NCBI RefSeq assembly: GCF_034424625.1
Contig: NZ_CP139976.1
Location: forward strand, 310,001-374,000
Direction: 5' to 3'
DNA: 64,000 bases
DNA from: Janthinobacterium lividum
GTDB taxonomy: Bacteria; Pseudomonadota; Gammaproteobacteria; Burkholderiales; Burkholderiaceae_D
Part shown: one piece after another, positions 45,861 through 52,957 of the stretch
Layout: each line of letters starts with the position of its first letter
Numbering within the stretch: the stretch's first letter is position 1
Translations under genes and position numbers: made by a program
The notes under the pieces: generated by a model
What the model was told of the DNA's origin: nothing
Database searches by the model: none
The model's input: the letters and a program-made list of their open reading frames with translations, nothing else

Positions 45861-46063
45861 ACAAGAATAGTAATAGTAGTTAACGGGCACATCTTCTGTG
45901 GATAAGTCCCGATTTATCCTTGTAAACAATCGCTTGGCGTGCGGATAAACGCTGAGTAAGGGGTGTATCTGCCTGGGATGGTTTTGGGATAAAAAAAGGC
46001 GTCCAAAAAAATTTTCGTTTACGCACATATCGTACCTGTGGATATCCATACGGTTATCCACAG
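45861..46063 (+). repeat. origin-like module, copy 3
   Basis: Order: lead ACAAGAA; triplets TAG TAA TAG TAG TTA (45868-45882); 14-bp spacer; DnaA box TGTGGATAA (45897-45905) followed by GTC; TGTGGATAT at 46037-46045 facing TTATCCACA at 46054-46062. It is the most diverged in the triplet run but keeps the box spacings. Confidence 0.82.
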
Positions 46064-46264
46064 CTTGATGACCCTGTTTTTGAGCTTGCCGTGACGCTCG
46101 CTCATATCGCTGGCCACGATTAATGTCGCCCTTGCCCGGCACTGGTGGTAATCTCAAGGCGGCTCAGCAGCCATGCATGCATGAAGAAAGACAGACTCTG
46201 GTAAAGGGACGCGGTGGGGAGACACGCCGCGCGACAGCTTGATGGCATACCGAAAGGAGCTTCA

Positions 46265-47890
46265 TTGGAATCGGCAGGCGAATACGACTACATCATCGTG
46301 GGCGGCGGCACGGCAGGTTGCGTGCTGGCCAATCGGCTCACGCGCGACAAGGATGCCAACGTTTTACTGGTGGAAGCGGGCGGCAAAGACGATTACGTGT
46401 GGATCCATATCCCCGTTGGCTATCTGCATTGCATCGGCAATCCCCGCACGGACTGGCTGTATTCCACGCAGGCGGACGCTGGCCTGGGCGGGCGCAGCCT
46501 GATCTATCCACGCGGCAAGGTGCTGGGCGGCAGCTCTTCCATCAACGGCATGATCTACATGCGCGGCCAGGCCGGCGATTACGACCACTGGGCCGACTTG
46601 ACGGACGACGCTTCCTGGCGCTGGGACAAGGTCTTGCCGCTCTTTAAACAAAGCGAGGATTACTACGGCGGCGCGTCGGAAAACCATGGCGTCGGCGGCG
46701 AGTGGCGCGTGGAAAAACAGCGCTTGTCGTGGGATATCCTGAACGCGTTCCGCGATGCGGCGCAGCAGGTTGGCATCCCGAAAACCAGCGATTTCAATGG
46801 CGGCGACAATAGCGGCAGCGCATATTTCGACGTCAACCAGCGCCGCGGCATCCGCTGGAATACCTCGAAAGCGTTCCTGAAACCGGCATCGCGCCGCCCG
46901 AATCTGACCATCATGACGGGCTGCCACGTGGAACGATTGCTGCTGGAAACGACGGAGTCGGGGCCGCGCTGCACGGGTATTGTATTTACGGGCGGCGGCA
47001 CGCAGTGGCAGGCGACAGCCCGGCGGGAAACCTTGCTGACGGCGGGCGCCATCGGTTCGCCGCAATTGCTGCAATTGTCCGGTATCGGCCCGGCCGCCTT
47101 GCTGCAGCAGCATGGCATCGCGCCCGTGCTGGACGCGCCTGGCGTGGGCGGCAACCTGCAAGACCATTTGCAGCTGCGCATGGTATTCAAAGTCCAGGGC
47201 GTGAAAACCCTGAACATCATGGCGGGCAATATGCTGGGCAAGATGCAGATCGGCTTGCAGTATGCGCTGTTCCAGAGCGGGCCCATGTCGATGGCGCCAT
47301 CGCAGCTGGGCGCGTTCGCCAAGTCCGATCCGCAGCAAGCTACGCCGAATCTGCAATACCACGTGCAGCCGCTCTCCTTGGACAAATTCGGCGAGCCCTT
47401 GCATGCGTTTCCCGCGTTTACGGCCAGCGTCTGCAATTTGCGGCCCACTTCGCGCGGCCATGTGCGGATCGCCTCGGCCGACAGCTATGCGGCGCCGAAG
47501 ATCGTGCCCAATTACCTGAGTACGGAGCAGGACCGCACAGTGGCGGCCGACGCCTTGCGCCTGACGCGGGCCATCGTTGCCGCGCCGGCGTTAAGTAAGT
47601 TTGCGCCGCAGGAATACAAGCCCGGCGTGCAATTCCAGAGCCAGGAAGAGCTGGCGCAGGCCGCCAGCCAGATCGGTACCACCATCTTCCACCCGGTGGG
47701 TACTTGCCGCATGGGCCTGGCCAGCGATGCATCCAGCGTGGTCGACAGCCAGTTGCGCGTGATCGGCGTGGCTGGCTTGCGCGTTGTCGATGCATCGATC
47801 ATGCCGTACATTACTTCTGGTAACACGAACTCGCCCACCGTGATGATCGCGGAAAAAGCGGCGCAAATGATACACGCGGCCTGGAAATAG
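46265..47890 (+). CDS. GMC family oxidoreductase (choline dehydrogenase-like)
   Basis: FAD enzyme of 541 aa that oxidises an alcohol or polyol; the substrate is not certain. It has the dinucleotide-binding start YIIVGGGTAGCVLANRL, the GMC signature GGSSSINGMIYMRG, and the C-terminal active-site region HPVGTCRMG with SIMPYITSGNTNSPTVMIAEKA. The start is TTG 46265, preceded by AAAGGAG 5 bp upstream; a GTG at 46214 is in frame but has no site. It is the first gene right of the origin-like region and 143 bp before the livG transporter operon. Confidence 0.9.
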   Translation: MESAGEYDYIIVGGGTAGCVLANRLTRDKDANVLLVEAGGKDDYVWIHIPVGYLHCIGNPRTDWLYSTQADAGLGGRSLIYPRGKVLGGSSSINGMIYMRGQAGDYDHWADLTDDASWRWDKVLPLFKQSEDYYGGASENHGVGGEWRVEKQRLSWDILNAFRDAAQQVGIPKTSDFNGGDNSGSAYFDVNQRRGIRWNTSKAFLKPASRRPNLTIMTGCHVERLLLETTESGPRCTGIVFTGGGTQWQATARRETLLTAGAIGSPQLLQLSGIGPAALLQQHGIAPVLDAPGVGGNLQDHLQLRMVFKVQGVKTLNIMAGNMLGKMQIGLQYALFQSGPMSMAPSQLGAFAKSDPQQATPNLQYHVQPLSLDKFGEPLHAFPAFTASVCNLRPTSRGHVRIASADSYAAPKIVPNYLSTEQDRTVAADALRLTRAIVAAPALSKFAPQEYKPGVQFQSQEELAQAASQIGTTIFHPVGTCRMGLASDASSVVDSQLRVIGVAGLRVVDASIMPYITSGNTNSPTVMIAEKAAQMIHAAWK

Positions 47891-47962
47891 CAGGAAATAG
47901 CTGGGTAAAGGCGCGAGTTTGCGCCATTCGGGCTGGCGCAAAATCCCCGTAGTTATACTGTA

Positions 47963-47991
47963 TTGTGCGTTAAATTTAAGTTGTGTATTAT
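47963..47991 (+). promoter_or_regulatory. candidate sigma-70 promoter of the liv-type operon
   Basis: TTGTGC (47963-47968) and TATTAT (47986-47991) with a 17-bp spacer, 42 bp before livG. The region is AT-rich and between two same-strand genes. Confidence 0.5.
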
Positions 47992-48033
47992 AAAAATGAC
48001 TAAGTAGTACAAAAAGTACAACTAGGAGACACG

Positions 48034-48804
48034 ATGTCAAACGTAATCTTGGAAACAAGAAATTTGACCAAGGAATTCAAGGGTTTCACCGCTGTGAGCG
48101 AGGTGAACCTGAAGGTAGAGCGGGGCCATATCCACGCCTTGATCGGTCCGAACGGCGCCGGCAAGACCACGTGTTTTAACTTGCTCACCAAATTCCTGGT
48201 CCCCACTTCAGGACAGATCCTGTTCAATGGGAAAGATATCACTGCCGCCAAACCGGCCCAGATCGCCCGCATGGGTGTGATCCGTTCTTTCCAGATTTCC
48301 GCCGTCTTCCCGCATTTGTCCGTGCTGCAAAATGTGCGCATCGGCTTGCAGCGCCAGCTGGGTACCTCGTTCCACTTCTGGCAAAGCGAACGCGCATTGA
48401 ACCAGCTCAACGACCGCGCCATGGCCTTGCTGGCCGAGGTCGACCTGACGGAATTTGCCGACACCATCACGGTCGACATGCCGTACGGGCGCAAGCGGGC
48501 GCTGGAAATTGCCACCACCCTGGCGATGGAGCCGGAAATGATGCTGCTCGACGAACCGACGCAAGGTATGGGCCACGAAGACGTGCACCGCGTGACGGAA
48601 CTGATCAAAAAGGTGTCGGCTGGCCGCACGATTCTGATGGTGGAACACAATATGAGCGTGGTCTCGGGTATCTGCGACAAGATTTCCGTCCTGCAGCGCG
48701 GCGCCATGCTGGCCGAAGGCAGTTACGCGGAAGTGTCGCGCAATCCGCAAGTGATGGAAGCGTACATGGGCACCACCCACGCGGAACTGGAAGGGGCGCA
48801 TTGA
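48034..48804 (+). CDS. livG: branched-chain amino-acid-type ABC transporter ATPase LivG
   Basis: ATP-binding subunit of 256 aa. Walker A is GPNGAGKTTCFN, the signature region is the LivG-type MPYGRKRALEIATTLA, and Walker B is EMMLLDEPTQGM. It pairs with LivF on the cytoplasmic side of the LivH-LivM permease. ATG 48034 follows AGGAG with 6 bp spacing. The stop overlaps the livF start (TGATG). It is the first gene of a five-gene transporter operon. Confidence 0.93.
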   Translation: MSNVILETRNLTKEFKGFTAVSEVNLKVERGHIHALIGPNGAGKTTCFNLLTKFLVPTSGQILFNGKDITAAKPAQIARMGVIRSFQISAVFPHLSVLQNVRIGLQRQLGTSFHFWQSERALNQLNDRAMALLAEVDLTEFADTITVDMPYGRKRALEIATTLAMEPEMMLLDEPTQGMGHEDVHRVTELIKKVSAGRTILMVEHNMSVVSGICDKISVLQRGAMLAEGSYAEVSRNPQVMEAYMGTTHAELEGAH

Positions 48805-49532
48805 TGGCGACACAAGCGAATCGCGGCGCACCCGCGCTGGAAATTGCACAGCTGCACACCTGGTATGGCGAATCGCACATCCTGCATGACGTGAACTTGA
48901 AAGTGGAGCAGGGTGAAGTGGTGACTTTGCTGGGCCGCAACGGCGCCGGCCGCACCACCACCTTGCGCGCCATCATGGGGCTGACGGGTGCGCGCACGGG
49001 CTCGATCAAGGTCAACGGTGTCGAAGCGATAGGTTTGGCCACGCACAAAATCGCCCACCTGGGCATCGGGTATTGTCCTGAAGAGCGCGGCATTTTTTCC
49101 TCGCTGTCGACGGAGGAAAACCTGTTGCTGCCGCCGACCCTGGCCAGCGGCGAGAAGGGCATGTCGGTGGAAGAAATCTACGCCATGTTCCCGAACTTGC
49201 AGGAACGCCGCCACAGCCAGGGCACGCGCCTGTCGGGCGGGGAACAGCAGATGCTGGCCGTAGCGCGCATCCTGCGCACGGGCGCGCGCCTGCTGCTGCT
49301 CGATGAAATTTCCGAAGGCCTGGCGCCCGTCATCGTGCAAGGGCTGGCGCGCATGATCACCACCCTGAAAGCGAAGGGCTACACCATAGTCATGGTGGAA
49401 CAGAATTTCCGGTTTGCCGCGCCACTGGCGGACCGGTTTTATGTGATGGAGCACGGTCAGATCGTCGAGACTTTTGCTGCATCCGAACTGGAGGCCAAGA
49501 TGCCGGTATTGACCGAGCTGCTTGGCGTGTAG
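48804..49532 (+). CDS. livF: branched-chain amino-acid-type ABC transporter ATPase LivF
   Basis: ATP-binding subunit of 242 aa. The signature RLSGGEQQMLAVARIL and Walker B LLLLDEISEGLAP are intact. The Walker A loop reads GRNGAGRTTT: the usual lysine is arginine (Arg50). I recall the same change in other betaproteobacterial LivF-like proteins, so it is probably a subfamily trait and not damage. ATG 48804 overlaps the livG stop. Confidence 0.9.
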   Translation: MATQANRGAPALEIAQLHTWYGESHILHDVNLKVEQGEVVTLLGRNGAGRTTTLRAIMGLTGARTGSIKVNGVEAIGLATHKIAHLGIGYCPEERGIFSSLSTEENLLLPPTLASGEKGMSVEEIYAMFPNLQERRHSQGTRLSGGEQQMLAVARILRTGARLLLLDEISEGLAPVIVQGLARMITTLKAKGYTIVMVEQNFRFAAPLADRFYVMEHGQIVETFAASELEAKMPVLTELLGV

Positions 49533-49616
49533 TCCCCATGTAGTACGCGTCCATCTGGTACGCGTTATCGTCCAGCAATCGACTGAATAGCAAACAATAA
49601 TCCCAACGGAGACACT

Positions 49617-50825
49617 ATGAAACGTAACGCTATCGCCATTGCCACCGCCACTCTTTGCGCCTTGGGCTTTTCCGCCGCCGCGCATGCCCAGGTATCGGGC
49701 GACACGATCAAGATCGGTTTTATTTCCGACATGTCGGGCGTGTATTCCGACGTCGACGGCCTCGGCGGCGCGGAAGCCATCAAGATGGCGATCGCCGATG
49801 CCGGCGTCGTGCTGGCCGGAAAAAAGGTGGAATTCATTTCTGCCGACCATCAAAACAAGGCCGACATCGCCGCCTCGAAGGCGCGCGAATGGTTCGACCA
49901 GCAGGGCGTCGACATGCTGATCGGCGGCACCAATTCCGGCGCCAGCCTGGCCATGGCCAAGGTCGCGGCGGAAAAGAAAAAAATCTTCATCGCCATCGGC
50001 GCCGGTTCCTCGCGCCTGACGAATGAAGAGTGCACGCCTTATACCGTGCACTACGCCTATGACACGGTGGCGCTTGCGCGCGGTACGGGCGGCACCATCG
50101 TCAAGCAGGGCGGCAAGAACTGGTACTTCATGACGGCTGACTACGCGTTTGGCCATTCGCTGGAAAAAGACACGGCTGAGGTCGTCAAGGCGGCTGGCGG
50201 CAAGGTGCTGGGCAGCGTCAAGCATCCGCTGGGCGCCTCGGATTTCTCTTCCTTCCTGCTGCAGGCGCAATCGTCCAAGCCGCAAATCCTCGGTCTGGCC
50301 AATGCGGGCGGCGACGCCATCAACAGCATCAAGGCGGCCAACGAGTTCGGCCTGACGAAATCGATGAAACTGGCCGGCTTGCTGATCTTCATCAATGACA
50401 TCCATTCGCTGGGCCTGAACCTGACGCAAGGCATGTACCTGACGGACGGCTGGTACTGGGATTTGAATCCTGAAACGCGCGCCTGGTCGAAACGCTATTT
50501 CGCCAAGATGAAGAAGGAACCGTCGATGCTGCAGGCAGCCGACTATTCGGCTGCGGCGAACTACCTGAAAGCCGTCAAGGCGCTGGGCACGGATGACACC
50601 GAGAAAGTCATGGCGTATCTGAAAAAGACCAAGATCAACGACATGTTTACCCAGAATGGTGAAGTGCGCCCCGATGGCCGCATGGTGCACGATATGTATC
50701 TGATGGAAGTCAAGAAACCGGCCGAGTCGAAGTACCCATGGGATTACTACAAGGTGGTCGCCACCGTGCCCGGCGCGCAAGCGTATGTGACCAAGGCGGA
50801 ATCGAAGTGTTCGTTGTGGAAGTAA
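49617..50825 (+). CDS. ABC transporter substrate-binding protein (LivJ/LivK-like)
   Basis: Periplasmic binding protein of 402 aa. A signal peptide (about 1-25, ending SAAAHA) precedes two lobes of the type I periplasmic-binding fold: IKIGFISDMSGVYSDVDGLGGAEAIKMAIADAG (in pieces) is the usual start of LivJ-like receptors for amino acids or amides. The ligand is unknown. It is the third gene of the liv-type operon, with two hairpins after it, which may help this gene accumulate more protein than the permeases. Confidence 0.92.
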   Translation: MKRNAIAIATATLCALGFSAAAHAQVSGDTIKIGFISDMSGVYSDVDGLGGAEAIKMAIADAGVVLAGKKVEFISADHQNKADIAASKAREWFDQQGVDMLIGGTNSGASLAMAKVAAEKKKIFIAIGAGSSRLTNEECTPYTVHYAYDTVALARGTGGTIVKQGGKNWYFMTADYAFGHSLEKDTAEVVKAAGGKVLGSVKHPLGASDFSSFLLQAQSSKPQILGLANAGGDAINSIKAANEFGLTKSMKLAGLLIFINDIHSLGLNLTQGMYLTDGWYWDLNPETRAWSKRYFAKMKKEPSMLQAADYSAAANYLKAVKALGTDDTEKVMAYLKKTKINDMFTQNGEVRPDGRMVHDMYLMEVKKPAESKYPWDYYKVVATVPGAQAYVTKAESKCSLWK

Positions 50826-50904
50826 CGCTGTAGCAACCTCCACAGGGTACCCGCCGCTGCGCGGGCGCTCTGTCCTGCACGCTTCGCCCGCAGGGTACGC
50901 CTTG

Positions 50905-50970
50905 CGCCGCCGCACCCGTTTGCGGCGGCGTGTTTCCCTTGATACCACACCGCTACCCGGCGGTGCTTTT
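50905..50970 (+). terminator. two hairpins between binding protein and livH
   Basis: First hairpin 50905-50930: perfect 10-bp stem CGCCGCCGCA / TGCGGCGGCG with a 6-base loop. Second 50948-50965: stem CACCGC / GCGGTG followed by CTTTTTAT. The second looks like a weak intrinsic terminator 15 bp before livH, so partial termination inside the operon is likely. Confidence 0.6.
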
Positions 50971-50984
50971 TATACTGTGATGCC

Positions 50985-51869
50985 ATGGAAATTTTCGGCG
51001 TTCCAATACAAGCGATGATGAGCCAGCTGCTGCTGGGTCTCGTCAACGGCTCGTTCTATGCCATGTTGTCCCTCGGTCTGGCCGTCATCTTCGGCTTGCT
51101 TAATGTGATTAATTTCTCGCACGGCGCCATGTACATGATGGGCGCCTTCCTGGCCTGGATGGGCCTCAGCTATTTCGACATCAGTTACTGGGCCATGCTG
51201 GTCATCGCCCCGATCCTCGTCGGCCTGGTCGGCATCCTGATCGAAAAGACCATGCTGCGCTGGTTATATAAACTCGACCACCTGTATGGCTTGCTGCTGA
51301 CCTTTGGCATCACCCTGATCATGGAAGGCGTGTTCCGCTCCTTCTATGGCGTCTCGGGACAGCCGTATGCCGTGCCTGAAGCGCTGGCCGGCGCGACGGA
51401 CCTGGGTTTCATGATCCTGCCGAACTACCGCGCCTGGGTGGTGATCGCCTCGCTCACCGTGTGCCTGGCTACCTGGTTCGTCATCGAAAAAACCAAGCTC
51501 GGTGCCTACCTGCGGGCCGGCACGGAAAACCCGAAACTGGTGGAAGCGTTCGGCATCAACGTGCCGCTGATGGTAACCCTGACGTTCGGCTTCGGCGTGG
51601 CGCTGGCCGGTTTCGCCGGCGTGCTGGCGGCGCCGATCATCCAGGTCTCGCCGCTGATGGGCTCGAACCTGATCATCGTCGTGTTTGCCGTGGTGGTGAT
51701 TGGCGGCATGGGGTCCATCATGGGCTCCATCCTGACGGGCCTGGGCCTGGGCGTGATCGAGGGCCTGACCCGCGTGTTCTACCCGGAAGGCTCGGCCACC
51801 GTGGTGTTCGTCGTGATGGTCATCGTGCTGCTGCTGCGTCCCGCCGGCCTGTTCGGCAAAGAAAAGTAA
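50985..51869 (+). CDS. livH: branched-chain amino-acid-type ABC permease LivH
   Basis: Inner-membrane permease of 294 aa with about eight helices. The start MEIFGVPIQAMMSQLLLGL and NGSFYAMLSLGLAVIFGLLN are typical of LivH; later, PLMGSNLIIVVFAVVVIGGM and a glycine-rich segment match the family. ATG 50985 has no obvious ribosome site. It is followed by livM 31 bp downstream. Confidence 0.92.
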   Translation: MEIFGVPIQAMMSQLLLGLVNGSFYAMLSLGLAVIFGLLNVINFSHGAMYMMGAFLAWMGLSYFDISYWAMLVIAPILVGLVGILIEKTMLRWLYKLDHLYGLLLTFGITLIMEGVFRSFYGVSGQPYAVPEALAGATDLGFMILPNYRAWVVIASLTVCLATWFVIEKTKLGAYLRAGTENPKLVEAFGINVPLMVTLTFGFGVALAGFAGVLAAPIIQVSPLMGSNLIIVVFAVVVIGGMGSIMGSILTGLGLGVIEGLTRVFYPEGSATVVFVVMVIVLLLRPAGLFGKEK

Positions 51870-51900
51870 TCCTCATCAGTCATGTATTGGAGCTACCACG

Positions 51901-52881
51901 ATGAATAAAAATGTAGGCTACGCCATTGCCTTGCTGCTGGCGTTGGCGGCCCCGTTTTACGGCTATCCCGTCTTCCTGATGAAGTTGCTGTGCTTTGCCC
52001 TGTTTGCCTGCGCTTTCAACTTGCTGATCGGCTACACCGGCTTGCTGTCGTTCGGCCATGCGGCCTTCTTCGGCGGCGCCGGCTATGTCACCGGCTATGC
52101 GCTGCGCACCTGGGGCTGGCCAACGGAACTGGGCTTGCTGGCCGGCGTCGCCACAGGCGCCTTGCTGGGCCTGGTGATCGGCGGCCTGGCGATCCGCCGC
52201 CAGGGCATCTACTTTACGATGATCACCCTGGCGCTGGCGCAGATGGTGTACTTCCTGGCCTTGCGTCTGCCCTTTACGGGGGGCGAGGATGGTTTGCAGG
52301 GTGTTCCACGTGGAACCTTGCTGGGCACGATAGACCTGGGCAATGACACCGTCTTGTACTACGTCGTGCTGGCCATTTTTGTTGCCGGCTTCGCCCTGAT
52401 CGTGCGCACCATCCACTCGCCGTTCGGCCAGGTGCTCAAGGCGATCAAGGAAAACGAACCGCGCGCCATCTCGCTGGGCTACGACGTCAACAAGTACAAG
52501 CTGATGGCCATCGTGCTGTCCGCTTCACTGGCCGCGCTGGCGGGCGCCACCAAGACCCTGGTGCTGGGCTTTGAAACCCTCACCGACGTGTACTGGGGCA
52601 TGTCGGGCCTGGTCGTGCTGATGACATTGGTAGGCGGCATGGGCACCTTGTCCGGTCCCATCCTCGGCGCCGTCTTGATCATCGCGCTGGAAAACAAGCT
52701 GGGCGATGTTGGTACCTATCTGGCCACGCACACGGGCATCGAGTGGTTCGGCACCCTGGGCGAATCGGTGGGCATGGTGACCGGCGTGATCTTCGTTATC
52801 TGCGTACTGATGTTCCGGCGCGGCATTGTCGGCGAAGCCATCGCGCGCTTCGGCGGCAGGGCTGCCAAGGCCGCGGTCTGA
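51901..52881 (+). CDS. livM: branched-chain amino-acid-type ABC permease LivM
   Basis: Inner-membrane permease of 326 aa with about nine helices; LLIGYTGLLSFGHAAFFGGA is the LivM landmark, and RTIHSPFGQVLKAIKENE is the cytoplasmic loop contacting the ATPases. ATG 51901 follows GGAG with 9 bp spacing. It is the last gene of the operon. A parS-like 16-mer lies inside the reading frame (52302-52317). An intrinsic terminator follows the stop. Confidence 0.93.
   Translation: MNKNVGYAIALLLALAAPFYGYPVFLMKLLCFALFACAFNLLIGYTGLLSFGHAAFFGGAGYVTGYALRTWGWPTELGLLAGVATGALLGLVIGGLAIRRQGIYFTMITLALAQMVYFLALRLPFTGGEDGLQGVPRGTLLGTIDLGNDTVLYYVVLAIFVAGFALIVRTIHSPFGQVLKAIKENEPRAISLGYDVNKYKLMAIVLSASLAALAGATKTLVLGFETLTDVYWGMSGLVVLMTLVGGMGTLSGPILGAVLIIALENKLGDVGTYLATHTGIEWFGTLGESVGMVTGVIFVICVLMFRRGIVGEAIARFGGRAAKAAV
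52302..52317. promoter_or_regulatory. parS-like site inside livM
   Basis: TGTTCCACGTGGAACC: 15 of 16 bases fit the palindromic ParB consensus TGTTNCACGTGNAACA. It lies about 9 kb from parAB. Being in a coding region it could also be chance. Confidence 0.6.
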
Positions 52882-52890
52882 TTTTCAAGC

Positions 52891-52919
52891 AACGCCGGAC
52901 GGATCGTCCGGCGTTTTTC
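52891..52919 (+). terminator. intrinsic terminator of the liv-type operon
   Basis: Perfect 10-bp stem AACGCCGGAC / GTCCGGCGTT, 5-base loop GGATC, followed by a T-run to 52918, 9 bp after the livM stop. Confidence 0.92.
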
Positions 52920-52957
52920 ATTGTGCGTCCACTGTTACTTCAACGGAGAGAACCACC

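Larger units (their letters stand above)
44809..46264. other. gene-free region with triplicated DnaA-trio/DnaA-box modules (candidate oriC)
   Basis: About 1.45 kb without a believable gene between divergent genes. It holds six perfect DnaA boxes (TTATCCACA or its complement), three TGTGGATAT relatives and one TGTGGACAA (45063-45071). They are arranged in three modules (listed separately) whose first boxes start at 44957, 45422 and 45897. The distance from first to second box is 141, 140 and 140 bp and from second to third box 17 bp in all three. T-runs of 8 to 9 occur about 120 bp before the box in modules 2 and 3. The rest resembles the modules more weakly (GCAAAACGGTTT at 44834 and 45670). 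Confidence 0.85.
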
